Source: JAUVXY01 sp964392345
Lineage (GTDB): Bacteria; Actinomycetota; Humimicrobiia; Humimicrobiales; Humimicrobiaceae
Direction of reading: 5' to 3'
Assembly (NCBI GenBank): GCA_964392345.1
Contig: CAYMPQ010000018.1
Span: 1 to 25,701 of the forward strand
DNA: 25,701 nt
Position numbers and translations under genes: made by a program. Positions 1 to 8,338 of this stretch are shown here, in pieces. Under the pieces are notes generated by a model. It was not told where the DNA came from. It searched no databases and saw only the letters and a list, made by a program, of their open reading frames with translations. Position 1 is the first letter of the stretch. Each line of letters opens with the position of its first letter.

Positions 1-243
1 AGAGCCGGTGCCGGCTATTATTTTTGTCTTATCACCAAAATTTTTCTTTGCAAATCCAAAGAGCTCAATTTTTTCTTCATCACTTAAAGTTGGTGATTCT
101 CCTGTGGTTCCGGAAAGAAGTATCCCATCACTGCCATTTTTAATTAAAAAATCAATCAGCCTGCTGCAGGATTCAAGGTCTAAATTATAGTTTTTATCAA
201 ATGGTGTTACCATAGCAGTTATTACCTCTCCCATGTTTACCAT
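1..243 (-). CDS. dapA: 4-hydroxy-tetrahydrodipicolinate synthase, N-terminal part (runs off left edge)
   Basis: The first 81 codons of DapA, which condenses pyruvate with aspartate semialdehyde in the lysine/diaminopimelate pathway. The visible residues include the family opening GEVITAMVTPFD and the GTTGES loop (SGTTGESPTL), which holds the conserved Thr pair of the active site. The Schiff-base lysine lies beyond the window. ATG at 243 is chosen because a GGGGGAG ribosome site (250-256) sits 6 nt upstream; the in-frame ATG at 234 is spaced 15 nt from it and is less likely. The gene follows dapB after 50 bp, so the two consecutive pathway enzymes are probably co-transcribed. The identification is secure; only the 3' end is missing. 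Confidence 0.93.
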   Translation of the reverse strand, partial: MVNMGEVITAMVTPFDKNYNLDLESCSRLIDFLIKNGSDGILLSGTTGESPTLSDEEKIELFGFAKKNFGDKTKIIAGTGS

Positions 244-293
244 ATCTTTCTCCCCCTCAAATATTTTTCCATCAATACTTTGCACCTTATTTC

Positions 294-1094
294 TTATAAA
301 CTTATCAATTTATCCAATCCATAAGTATAATTGCCTAAACTATCCATGCTCCTGACAGCAAGGATTACGCCCGGGTAAAATGCCAGCCTGTCCATACTGT
401 CATGCCTTACAGAGAGTGTCTGCCCCATAGCCCCAAAAATAACATTTTGATGAGCAAGCAGACCTGGAAGCCTTACGCTGTGAATATGGATGCCATTTGT
501 AAAAGCTCCTCTGCTTCCCTGCAATATCTCACTTTCACCTGCTTTTAATTTATTTCTGTTAAAATGCTTTGCCTTGCTTATCTGTTCAGATGTTAATATA
601 GATGTCCCGGAAGGGGCATCCTTTTTCTTATCATGATGCATCTCTATTATCTCACAATCATCAAAATATTTAGCTACCATTTTTGATACTTCTACCATAA
701 TTATAGCCCCTATGGAAAAATTCGGAGCAATCAGCACTTTATTGTTTTTGGACTCAATAGCTTTTTTTTCTATTGCTTCCAAATCACTTTTTTTTATTCC
801 AGTAGTCCCTACTATTATATCTATATTATTGTCAATGGCCCAATTTATAGTATTAACAGCAACATCAGCATTTGTAAAATCAATAATAACATCCGGGTTA
901 AGCTCTTTAATTTCATTGTAAGAACCATGGACCTTAAATCCAGTATTACAGACTCCCAAAACCTCTCCGATGTCCCTGTTAACATCTTCCCTGTCAAGCC
1001 CGCCTACTAAATCTATATCCTTTTCCTTTATAAGCTCTCCTGAAATTGCCTTTCCCATTTTTCCACAAATTCCAAATACAGCTACTCTCTTCAT
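294..1094 (-). CDS. dapB: 4-hydroxy-tetrahydrodipicolinate reductase
   Basis: Cytosolic NAD(P)H-dependent reductase that acts directly after DapA in lysine and diaminopimelate synthesis. The 266-residue length is normal for the family. The N-terminal Rossmann motif is GICGKMG (residues 8-14). The catalytic and substrate-binding signature EMHHDKKKDAPSGTS (151-165) holds the paired histidines 153/154, the catalytic-type lysine near 157 and the DAPSGT loop. GTTG at 96-99 belongs to the cofactor site. The ATG start overlaps the stop of the upstream M16 peptidase in an ATGA arrangement, which indicates translational coupling. dapA follows directly. Nothing is unusual in the protein. Confidence 0.97.
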   Translation of the reverse strand: MKRVAVFGICGKMGKAISGELIKEKDIDLVGGLDREDVNRDIGEVLGVCNTGFKVHGSYNEIKELNPDVIIDFTNADVAVNTINWAIDNNIDIIVGTTGIKKSDLEAIEKKAIESKNNKVLIAPNFSIGAIIMVEVSKMVAKYFDDCEIIEMHHDKKKDAPSGTSILTSEQISKAKHFNRNKLKAGESEILQGSRGAFTNGIHIHSVRLPGLLAHQNVIFGAMGQTLSVRHDSMDRLAFYPGVILAVRSMDSLGNYTYGLDKLISL

Positions 1095-2410
1095 TTAGCC
1101 CTCCCCTTGTTTACATCTCCCAGTATCACCAGACTTATTTTTTCTGGCTCAAAATATTTCCAGACTATCTTATTTAGCTCATCCAACCCAACATTATCTA
1201 TTTTTGTTAATATCTGATTTATAGGCTTAATTTTATTATCAAGCAGCAGCCCTTTGCCAAGCCTGGACATTCTGGAACTAATATTTTCAATATTTAAAAC
1301 AATACTGCCTTTAATATTCTCTTTTGCCCTGCTTAATTCAATATCTTTTATCCCATTTTTTTTAATATCTTTTATTTCGTTTTCTATAAATTCTACTACC
1401 CTGTAAACATTATTTAAAGATGCTGCAGCATACACAACCACAACCCCTGTATCAATATATTCTACATCATTTGCAAAAATTGAATATGACAATCCTTTTT
1501 CTTCTCTGACTTTTTGGAAAAGTCTGCTGCTCATGCTGCCGCCAAGTATATTGGTAAATATTGAAAGTGGATATTTATCAATACTATTCCGCCTGCAGCC
1601 CAACCCACCATAGCATATATGAACAGCTTTTGTCTTGCTTGTATATATTTTTTTGATACTTCTTGATTCCGGTTCTTTTATATCATAATAATTACAATAT
1701 TTTTTGTTTTTACTCTCTGCATTGTAAATATTCTCTTTTACAGCACTAACCAGATCTTTGTGTTTTATATTTCCTGCTGCCGATATTACAATATTACTTA
1801 ACATAATTTTTTTATAAAAATCCCATATAGTAGAATTACTTATGCTGCCCAGAGATTTTCTGTTGCCCAGAACAGGAAGGCTTAGCGGATGTCCGTTTAA
1901 AATTACCTTATAAAAATGATTAAACACATTATCGGAAGGGTTGTCTTTGGACATCTTTATTTCTTCAAAAATGATTTTCTTTTCTGTTTTTATATTTTCT
2001 GGTAGAAAAGAAGGATTCAATACAATATCAACTAACAGCTCCAGGCATTGTTGCAAATGAGTGTCAATAAAATCTGCATACACGCAGGTATTTTCTTTAT
2101 CCGTGAAAGCATTAAATTCAGCTCCAACAGAGTCAAAAGCAATAGCTATATCCTTATAGCTCCTCTTTTTAGTTCCCTTAAACAGAAGATGTTCTATAAG
2201 ATGGGTTATACCGCTGATACTGCTGTTTTCACATCGAGAACCCGTACCTATCCAGATTCCCAATGAAATTGACCTGAAGTAAGGGATATACTCGCTGACT
2301 ATTCTTAGCCCGCAATCAAGCTCTGTTATCTCATATTTATCAAACTTTAAATTACTCAAAAAGCCTATTTTATAATCTACCTCGCTGCTAAAAGAATTAC
2401 TAAATATCAA
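1091..2410 (-). CDS. M16 family zinc peptidase (insulinase-like, processing-peptidase type)
   Basis: Zinc metallopeptidase of the M16B group, the conserved neighbour of pnp in many Gram-positive genomes (YmxG/MlpA type); its substrate is unknown here. The inverted zinc motif is THLIEHLLFKGT, with HxxEH at residues 70-74 and a conserved downstream glutamate near 150 (IIFEEIKMSKDNP). The second, non-catalytic M16 half follows, with the typical GGSMSSRLFQKVREEKGLSYS segment near 285-310. Length 439 is slightly long because of the N-terminus. The assigned TTG start at 2410 overlaps the pnp stop by 11 bp and has only a weak AGAAAGAG site. The conserved domain begins at about residue 26 (YEITELDCGLRIV), so the true start is uncertain. 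The 3' end overlaps dapB by 4 bp. Confidence 0.93.
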   Translation of the reverse strand: MIFSNSFSSEVDYKIGFLSNLKFDKYEITELDCGLRIVSEYIPYFRSISLGIWIGTGSRCENSSISGITHLIEHLLFKGTKKRSYKDIAIAFDSVGAEFNAFTDKENTCVYADFIDTHLQQCLELLVDIVLNPSFLPENIKTEKKIIFEEIKMSKDNPSDNVFNHFYKVILNGHPLSLPVLGNRKSLGSISNSTIWDFYKKIMLSNIVISAAGNIKHKDLVSAVKENIYNAESKNKKYCNYYDIKEPESRSIKKIYTSKTKAVHICYGGLGCRRNSIDKYPLSIFTNILGGSMSSRLFQKVREEKGLSYSIFANDVEYIDTGVVVVYAAASLNNVYRVVEFIENEIKDIKKNGIKDIELSRAKENIKGSIVLNIENISSRMSRLGKGLLLDNKIKPINQILTKIDNVGLDELNKIVWKYFEPEKISLVILGDVNKGRAK

Positions 2411-4568
2411 CTCTTTCTAATGATATCTTTTTAGCTCTCTTATCTATACTTAATACTTTTACCATTATTTTGTCACCAAGATTTAATACATCCTCAACCC
2501 TGCTAATTCTTTTATCAGATATTTTAGATATATGAAGAAGCCCGTCCAAGCCAGGAATTAAATTAATAAAAGCTCCAAATTTTGTTATTCCTACCACTGT
2601 TCCCAAAAATTCTTCTCCTTCTTCAATATCATCAATATCTTTTAAAACAGCCTCAATTCTTTTTCTTGCAAGCTCAACATTTTTGTCATTAGAAGAAGTA
2701 ATTGAAACCATTCCCGAACCTTCAAAATCATATATTTCAATTTCATCAAGTTTAAACTCTTCTTTAATGCTTTTAACATTTCTGCCCCCTGGGCCGATGA
2801 CTTCTCCTATCTTTTCCCTCGGAATTTTAAATATCGTTATTTTTGGAGCACTTTTTGAAAGATGTTCTCTTGGATTCTGAATTGTTTCAAGCATCTTACC
2901 AAGAATATACAGCCTGCCTTCATTGGCTCTGTGAAGCGCTTCTTTTAAAATATTTATGCTTATTCCCTTTATTTTAATATCCATCTGCAGGGCAGTTATG
3001 CCATTTTTTGTTCCAGCTACTTTGAAGTCCATATCACCATAAAAATCTTCTACTCCCTGTATATCAGACAACACTACAAAATCATCGTCCCTGCCTTTTA
3101 TCAGCCCCATTGCTATACCGGACACGGGATTTGATATTGGAACTCCTGCATCCATCAGTGCCAGTGTGCTTCCACATACACTTGCCATTGACGTTGAACC
3201 ATTGGACTCTAAAACTTCCGACACCAGCCTTAGCGAATAAGGAAATTCACTTTCCTCTGGTATCACCGGCTTTAATGCTCTCTCAGCCAGAGCACCATGG
3301 CCAATTTCTCTTCTTTTTGGGCCCCTCATAAATCCTGTTTCTCCAGTAGAATATGGCGGAAAATTATAATGATGAATAAATCTTTTAAATTCTTCCACTT
3401 CAAGGCTATCTATCCTTTGAGCTTCTTTTATGGAACCCAGGGCTAAAATTGTGAGTGCTTGCGTTCTTCCCCTTGTAAAGAGTCCTGTTCCATGCGTTGT
3501 GTCAGGAAACAGTCCAACCTCACAACTAATTTTTCTAATTTCATCAGGTTTTCTCCCATCAGGCCTTAATTTCTTGCTCAGCACCATCTCTCTTACTAGT
3601 TCCCTCTCTATTTCCTTGAGGCTTACTATTATACTTTCCCTATCTTCTGGAAATTCTTCTTCAACTGCTTCTATTACTTCTTTTTTAATTATTTGCATCT
3701 CATCCTGCAGATAGCCCCTCTTGCTGCCTTCAAGCAGCTGCTCCATGCTGCCCTCGTTTGCATGTTTTACTATAGAGTCTATTACTTTCTGTATCCTGGC
3801 TGAAGCTAGTTCTTTTACCTTTTCGGCAACTTCATTATTTAATTCAAACCTGGCTACTTCTTCTTTCTTCTTGCCTACTTTTTCCTTAAATTCTTTCTGA
3901 ACATTTATAATTTTTTTAATCTCCGGATGAGCTTTTTCAATGGCTTCTATAACTATGCCTTCACTTGCCTCATTGCCGCCAGCTTCTACCATCAGTATTG
4001 CATTTTCTGTCCCCGCAATAACAATATCTATAATACTCTTGTTTACATCCTCATAAGTAGGATTAAAAATCCATTTTTCGCCTACCTTAGATACTCTCAC
4101 TGCTGCAATTGGCTCATCAAAAGGTATATCAGATATATAAAGAGCCATTGAAGCACCATTTAACATTAAAACATCATAAGGGTTCACCTGATCAACTGAA
4201 ACAATGGTGCCTATAACCTGAACCTCATTCCTTATATTCTTATCAAACAAGGGTCTTAGAGATCTATCAGTTAGCCGTGATATGAGAATAGCTTTATCAC
4301 TGGCTCTCCCTTCTCTTTTAAAAAACCCTCCTGGTATTTTACCTGCTGCGTACATTCTTTCTTCAACATCAACTACTAATGGTAAAAAATCCAGTCCTTC
4401 TCTCGGGCTTTCACTCATAACTGCAGTAACTAAAACTCCGCTGCTTCCAGATCTGACCATTACAGAGCCATTCGCCTGTTTCGTTAATTTCCCTGTACTA
4501 AATATTATTTTTTTCTCGCCAATCTCAACTTCACAACTTTTTTCTACATTATCTAAATTGTCTTCCAC
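2400..4568 (-). CDS. pnp: polyribonucleotide nucleotidyltransferase (PNPase)
   Basis: Phosphorolytic 3'-5' exoribonuclease acting in mRNA decay. Domains in order: RNase PH 1 (about 12-145, with FFKREGRASDKAILISRLTDR at 82-102), helical linker (about 240-330), catalytic RNase PH 2 (about 335-550, with TGFMRGPKRREIGHGALAERAL and GDMDFKVAGTKNG at 511-523), KH domain (GPGGRNVKSI at 592-601) and S1 domain (650-718, FLGTVVGITKFGAFINLIPGLDGLLHIS). Length 722 is normal. The start is GTG, preceded by AGAAAGGATG about 11 nt upstream; no better in-frame start is visible. It lies 44 bp downstream of rpsO, the classic rpsO-pnp pair. Its 3' end overlaps the assigned start of the M16 peptidase. Confidence 0.97.
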   Translation of the reverse strand: MEDNLDNVEKSCEVEIGEKKIIFSTGKLTKQANGSVMVRSGSSGVLVTAVMSESPREGLDFLPLVVDVEERMYAAGKIPGGFFKREGRASDKAILISRLTDRSLRPLFDKNIRNEVQVIGTIVSVDQVNPYDVLMLNGASMALYISDIPFDEPIAAVRVSKVGEKWIFNPTYEDVNKSIIDIVIAGTENAILMVEAGGNEASEGIVIEAIEKAHPEIKKIINVQKEFKEKVGKKKEEVARFELNNEVAEKVKELASARIQKVIDSIVKHANEGSMEQLLEGSKRGYLQDEMQIIKKEVIEAVEEEFPEDRESIIVSLKEIERELVREMVLSKKLRPDGRKPDEIRKISCEVGLFPDTTHGTGLFTRGRTQALTILALGSIKEAQRIDSLEVEEFKRFIHHYNFPPYSTGETGFMRGPKRREIGHGALAERALKPVIPEESEFPYSLRLVSEVLESNGSTSMASVCGSTLALMDAGVPISNPVSGIAMGLIKGRDDDFVVLSDIQGVEDFYGDMDFKVAGTKNGITALQMDIKIKGISINILKEALHRANEGRLYILGKMLETIQNPREHLSKSAPKITIFKIPREKIGEVIGPGGRNVKSIKEEFKLDEIEIYDFEGSGMVSITSSNDKNVELARKRIEAVLKDIDDIEEGEEFLGTVVGITKFGAFINLIPGLDGLLHISKISDKRISRVEDVLNLGDKIMVKVLSIDKRAKKISLERVDI

Positions 4569-4612
4569 CTATCAATACATCCTTTCTCGTTTCATCTCTT
4601 CCTTCGCTATTA

Positions 4613-4882
4613 TTATTTTCTCAAGCCAAGCTTTTTGATTAAATCCTTGTATCTGCCAATATCATTGTTCTTCAGATATCCCAAAAGCCTCTTTCTCGAG
4701 CCTACCATCATTACCAGCCCTCTTCTTGAATGATGATCTTTTTTATTTTTCTTCAAATGTTCATTTAGCATGTTGATCTTTGAAGTAAGTATTGCTACCT
4801 GAACTTCCGTTGAACCAGTATCATCCTCATGAGCCTTAAACTTATTAATTATATCTCTTTTATCTTCCTTAACTAAACCCAA
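4613..4882 (-). CDS. rpsO: 30S ribosomal protein S15
   Basis: Small-subunit primary binding protein that contacts 16S rRNA helices h20-h22. The 89-residue protein has the family signatures [14 protein letters not shown] (about 23-36) and [22 protein letters not shown] (about 48-69), which contain the rRNA-contacting residues. The start is TTG at 4882 with a strong GGGAGGTG site about 12 nt upstream. No ATG or GTG in frame gives the expected N-terminus (family MALTKEEK, here GLVKEDKR). It is followed by pnp after 44 bp. A possible separate promoter lies in the gap to ribF. The long SD-to-start spacing and TTG start could support translational feedback by S15, as known in other bacteria; that is inference. 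Confidence 0.97.
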   Translation of the reverse strand: MGLVKEDKRDIINKFKAHEDDTGSTEVQVAILTSKINMLNEHLKKNKKDHHSRRGLVMMVGSRKRLLGYLKNNDIGRYKDLIKKLGLRK

Positions 4883-4918
4883 TTTTAACTTACACCTCCC
4901 ACTTTTAAATCTCTAAAT

Positions 4919-4947
4919 AATTTATCACAACTGGCCTGTAATTACAA
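4919..4947 (-). promoter_or_regulatory. possible sigma-70/A promoter for rpsO-pnp
   Basis: In the 67-bp gap between ribF and rpsO a TTGTAA (-35, 4942-4947) and a TAAATT (-10, 4919-4924) are separated by 17 nt, with TG one base before the -10 (extended -10 type). Each hexamer matches consensus at four of six positions. An rpsO-pnp promoter at this place is common in bacteria. The match is moderate and the region is AT-rich, so this is tentative. Confidence 0.38.
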
Positions 4948-4949
4948 TC

Positions 4950-5909
4950 TCATTCATCCCGTATACAATTTAGTTTAAAATATTTGACAGCATTTTCTAA
5001 GTCTATTTTAATCTGTGCAACCAGTTCATCCTCACTGCCAAACATAATTTCATCCCTGAGTCTTTTTAAAAAATAAATTTTTATTTTTTTGCCATATATA
5101 TTCTCATTAAAATTAATTATAAAAGCTTCGATCCACTTTTTATTATTACCGAAAGTAGGATTATCGCCAATATTTACAAGAGCTGGCAGTTTTTTGCTGC
5201 TTCCGCTTATTTTTACCCTGCCAAGATAGACTCCATCCTTTGGAATTACAAAAATTTTAGGTACACCAATATTTGCTGTTGGAAATCCCAGCTTTCTACC
5301 TCTACCTGAAGCCTTGGTAACTGTACCTGCAACATAAGGACATCTCCCAAGAATTAAGTTAACTTTTTCCAGATCACCTTCCAAAAAGTATTCCCTTACG
5401 GCAGTGCTTGACGCTGGAACTCCGCCCACTTTATAAAGAGAAACTATATTAACTTTTGTTCCCAGAGGAGCAAAATAATTTTTTAAAAAAATTCCGTTCC
5501 CTTTTCTATCCCGGCCAAAACGGAACCCTTCCCCAATAAATATTTCTCTTGCGTGAAATCTATTTGTTAATATTTCTTTGCAAAACTGCTCTGGCTCTAA
5601 CACCGAAAATTTTTTATCAAACTTAACAGTTACTACAAAATCGACTCCCAACCTTTTTATTAACTTAATTTTATCTTCAAAAGAAATGATGAGTTTTTTA
5701 TGAATCCTACCTTTTATTATATTAAGTGGATGATCTTCAAAAGTTAAGACAATGCTGATGCCTTTTACTTCTTTTGCTCTTTTTATACACTGTTCTATTA
5801 TTTTTTTGTGCCCAAGGTGAACTCCGTCAAAGGCTCCGATTACAATAATAGAACTTTCCCCTTTAAAATAATCTTCGGTTATACCCTCTAATCGAATTAG
5901 TTTAGCCAA
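4950..5909 (-). CDS. ribF: bifunctional riboflavin kinase / FAD synthetase
   Basis: Makes FMN from riboflavin and FAD from FMN. The N-terminal nucleotidyltransferase part has IGAFDGVHLGHKKII with the HxGH-like motif (GVHLGH) and GEGFRFGRDRKGNG; SSTAVREYFLEGDLEKVNLILGR ends that domain. The C-terminal riboflavin kinase part has GRGRKLGFPTANIG and NIGDNPTFGNNKKWIEAFI. A GTG at 5918 would give 322 residues, but it lies inside the Shine-Dalgarno GAAAGG (5918-5923). TTG at 5909 is spaced 8 nt from that site and gives 319 residues, the more usual initiation geometry, so I prefer it. The gene sits between truB and rpsO, its standard position. No key residue appears to be missing. Confidence 0.95.
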   Translation of the reverse strand: MAKLIRLEGITEDYFKGESSIIVIGAFDGVHLGHKKIIEQCIKRAKEVKGISIVLTFEDHPLNIIKGRIHKKLIISFEDKIKLIKRLGVDFVVTVKFDKKFSVLEPEQFCKEILTNRFHAREIFIGEGFRFGRDRKGNGIFLKNYFAPLGTKVNIVSLYKVGGVPASSTAVREYFLEGDLEKVNLILGRCPYVAGTVTKASGRGRKLGFPTANIGVPKIFVIPKDGVYLGRVKISGSSKKLPALVNIGDNPTFGNNKKWIEAFIINFNENIYGKKIKIYFLKRLRDEIMFGSEDELVAQIKIDLENAVKYFKLNCIRDE

Positions 5910-5983
5910 ATACTGCACCTTTCAATTATATATTTTCCATAACTCTTTTTGCTTAATGAAAAATATAAAATGCTTACAGCCCA

Positions 5984-6966
5984 TCAACAAACAATGATAC
6001 TTTTTGTCAATTTCATGTATCCATTAAAACATTTTTTATAATCAGTTTCACTAAAAATTTCATGTATTGCTACCAATTTACCATCTGTATCTTTTATTTT
6101 TACCAGCTCTCCTTTTTTTAAAACTATGCGATTTTTAATTTTACTATTGTCAATCATTATTTTGGATACAGGCTGTCCATTCTTTACCATTTTTTTATAT
6201 TCGTCCTTTATATATATATCCTGGTTATCATGCAATACTTCTTCTAAAGAAATAAAAAAAGATTTTTTGTAAAACTCCCCACCATCAAATTTTTCATTTA
6301 TAAAATCCTTCAACTTAACACTATTTTTAACATTAAAAGTTCCAATTTTAGTTCTTGTTAAACTTTTGACAGCTGCCCCGCAACCAAGCATTTTACCAAC
6401 TTCGTTAGCTATGGACCTGATGTAGGTGCCTGAACTGCAATTAATTTTAACTGTAAGTATGTCGCCTGCTAATGATAACATGTCAATATTATTAATTTTA
6501 ACCAGTCTCGGTTCTACTTTTACCTTCTTGCCTTTCCTTGCATAATAATACAGCGGCTTTCCTTTGTATTTAATAGCAGAATATATTGGAGGCACCTGCC
6601 TGTACTCACCAATTAAACTGGAAAGCTTTTTTGCTGTATCAGCAGCATTTAGATTTTTAATTTTTTTACTTTCTACGATCCTTCCATCCAAATCCCAGGT
6701 TTCTGTGACAACACCAAGCTTAAACTCGGATACATACTCCTTATCCATGGATAAAAAATAATAGGATAGCTTGGTAGCCTTATTTAGAAGAATAATTAAC
6801 AGGCCTTCAGCAAGTGGGTCAAGCGTTCCTGCGTGGCCTATTTTTCTTAAAAAAAAATTTTTTTTATCTCCCTTATAATGCCATATGAAGTTATATGAGA
6901 GGACTTGTTAATCAGTAAAACTCCATTAAAATTTTCAAATAATTTTGACTTTACGCTGCTAATCAT
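5984..6966 (-). CDS. truB: tRNA pseudouridine(55) synthase, reading frame broken in an A/T homopolymer
   Basis: TruB makes pseudouridine 55 in the tRNA T-loop. As read, the frame is broken. An ATG at 6966, with AGGA (6975-6978) 8 nt upstream and overlapping the nrnA stop, opens a frame coding NGVLLINKSSHITSYGIIRE. It meets TAA at 6847-6849 after 39 codons, right after a run of eight A and nine T (6849-6865, minus sense). Adding one base in that run joins it to the frame coding LRKIGHAGTLDPLAEG and the rest to 5984, giving 327 residues with catalytic Asp at about 50. An in-frame ATG at 6748 would give only 254 residues without the catalytic Asp, so it is not the real start. The C-terminus has a PUA-like segment. 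The cause may be assembly error, mutation or transcriptional slippage. Confidence 0.88.
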
Positions 6967-7960
6967 TTTTGTCATCCTGCCTGTCTCTTACAGCACTTAC
7001 TAATTTTGAAATTACATTTTTTAGCTTGTCATCCTCAGAATATGCCGAAGCCATTTTATGACCGCCCCCGCCAAATAAACTTGCTATTTTTGCGACATCT
7101 ACACTGCTGTCCGAGGACCGAAGGCTGACTTTAAATTCATCACTGCCTACCTGCTTAAATAATGCTGTAATTTTTGCATCTTTTACACTTCTTATAACTT
7201 CAATTATCCCATCACTGGATGAAAAAGGTAAATTAAGCGTCTTAAAATCCTTCTGCAGTATGTAAGAATAGACTAACTTTTCCGCCTTCAACAACTTAAC
7301 TCTTCTTAAAACCAGCTGCAGCAGCTTAAACCTGTTGTATGGTTCTTTTTCATAAATATTATTAAATACTTCAGAAGCACTTATATCGTACTCCATTAAA
7401 TGACCGACTATTCTGTGTACCGAAGGTGAAGTATTGGAATATTGAAATTTGCCAGTATCTGTAAGTATCCCAACATACAAGCCAAGGGCTACTCTGTGGT
7501 TTAAGCTTTTTTTAAAATCCCTGATTATTATGTTGTATATTATTTCTGATGTAGCCGATTTTTCAGGGACTACTATATTTATATCCCCAAAATTAGTGTT
7601 ACCCTGATGATGGTCTATATTTATTATTTTTTTTGAATATTCCCTTAATTTGTTGAAATCCAGATTAATCCTATCCCTGTCAGCACTGTCAAGACAGATG
7701 CTTATATATCTTTTACTGCTTAAGTTTATATCATCCAAATTTCTTTTTATGATTCCAGCATGAGGCAGAAATTTATATTGGTATGGAATTTCGCTGTTGC
7801 AGACCATAAATACATTTTTTTTTAAATTGCTTATTACATCATACACCGCTACTATTGAGCCCATGGCATCTCCGTCAGGGAATGCATGGGTTATCAATAA
7901 AAAATCATCACTTTTAGAAATGGTGTCTGATAACCTGTCAAATAACTTGTCCAAGTTCAA
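6959..7960 (-). CDS. nrnA: DHH family phosphoesterase, NrnA-like oligoribonuclease / pAp phosphatase
   Basis: DHH-DHHA1 phosphoesterase. NrnA-type members degrade short oligoribonucleotides (nanoRNA) and dephosphorylate 3'-phosphoadenosine 5'-phosphate. Metal ligands are visible in order: THAFPDGDAMGS (24-35), CLDSADRDRI (Asp91), the DHH triad in NIDHHQGN (114-121) and Asp168 in LTDTGKFQYS. The C-terminal DHHA1 glycine motif is GGGGHKMASAY (297-307). Length 333 fits. The start is TTG at 7960 with AAGGA 6 nt upstream. It is placed between rbfA and truB, as in many Gram-positive genomes. Its stop is overlapped by the true truB start (ATGATTAG), so the two are translationally coupled. Confidence 0.94.
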   Translation of the reverse strand: MNLDKLFDRLSDTISKSDDFLLITHAFPDGDAMGSIVAVYDVISNLKKNVFMVCNSEIPYQYKFLPHAGIIKRNLDDINLSSKRYISICLDSADRDRINLDFNKLREYSKKIINIDHHQGNTNFGDINIVVPEKSATSEIIYNIIIRDFKKSLNHRVALGLYVGILTDTGKFQYSNTSPSVHRIVGHLMEYDISASEVFNNIYEKEPYNRFKLLQLVLRRVKLLKAEKLVYSYILQKDFKTLNLPFSSSDGIIEVIRSVKDAKITALFKQVGSDEFKVSLRSSDSSVDVAKIASLFGGGGHKMASAYSEDDKLKNVISKLVSAVRDRQDDKND

Positions 7961-7976
7961 TTATATTCCTTACGTA

Positions 7977-8324
7977 TTAACGATTTCTATCTTTGTCTAA
8001 TTTCTCTAAAATCTTAGTTATCCTAATTCCCCTGTCAACTGAGTTGTCGTACACAAAATTTATCTTTGGCATGCTTCTTAATTTTATTCGTTCCTTTAGG
8101 TTTCTTTTAATGAAGCCTTTGCATTGGTTAAGACCCTGCATACTGTCATGTATTTTTTTCTCTTCACCCATAATGCTGACAAAAACATTTAACCAGCTAT
8201 AATCGTGTGAAAGTTCAACACTGGTTATAGTTACAAATCCAATTCTTGGATCCTTCACTTTCGTATTTACTATAAAACTTATTTCTCTTTGTAGATCTAT
8301 TTCCATTCTTTTTATTTTGTCCAT
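7977..8324 (-). CDS. rbfA: ribosome-binding factor A
   Basis: KH-fold factor that binds immature 30S subunits and assists late 16S rRNA 5'-end maturation. The start chosen here gives 115 residues. Family features are the N-terminal helix with IDLQREISFIVNTKVKDPRIGFVTITSVELSHD, then LNVFVSIMGEE and the C-terminal LRSMPKINFVYDNSVDRGIRI. A GTG at 8336 is also in frame but has no ribosome site. The ATG at 8324 has GGTGGA (8332-8337) exactly 7 nt upstream and gives the usual N-terminus, so I prefer it. It follows infB and precedes nrnA with 16 bp between, all in one apparent operon. Confidence 0.94.
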   Translation of the reverse strand: MDKIKRMEIDLQREISFIVNTKVKDPRIGFVTITSVELSHDYSWLNVFVSIMGEEKKIHDSMQGLNQCKGFIKRNLKERIKLRSMPKINFVYDNSVDRGIRITKILEKLDKDRNR

Positions 8325-8338
8325 AAGTAAATCCACCG

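Noticed and set aside
5910..5983. TATAAT-like sequence upstream of ribF as a promoter
   Set aside because: No acceptable -35 lies at 15-19 nt, and the predicted start would fall within the ribF ribosome site. In AT-rich DNA the match is likely chance.
5984..6748. A 254-residue truB starting at ATG 6748
   Set aside because: That frame lacks the N-terminal domain and the catalytic Asp motif GTLDP. Both are encoded upstream, one frame apart, so the ATG is internal.
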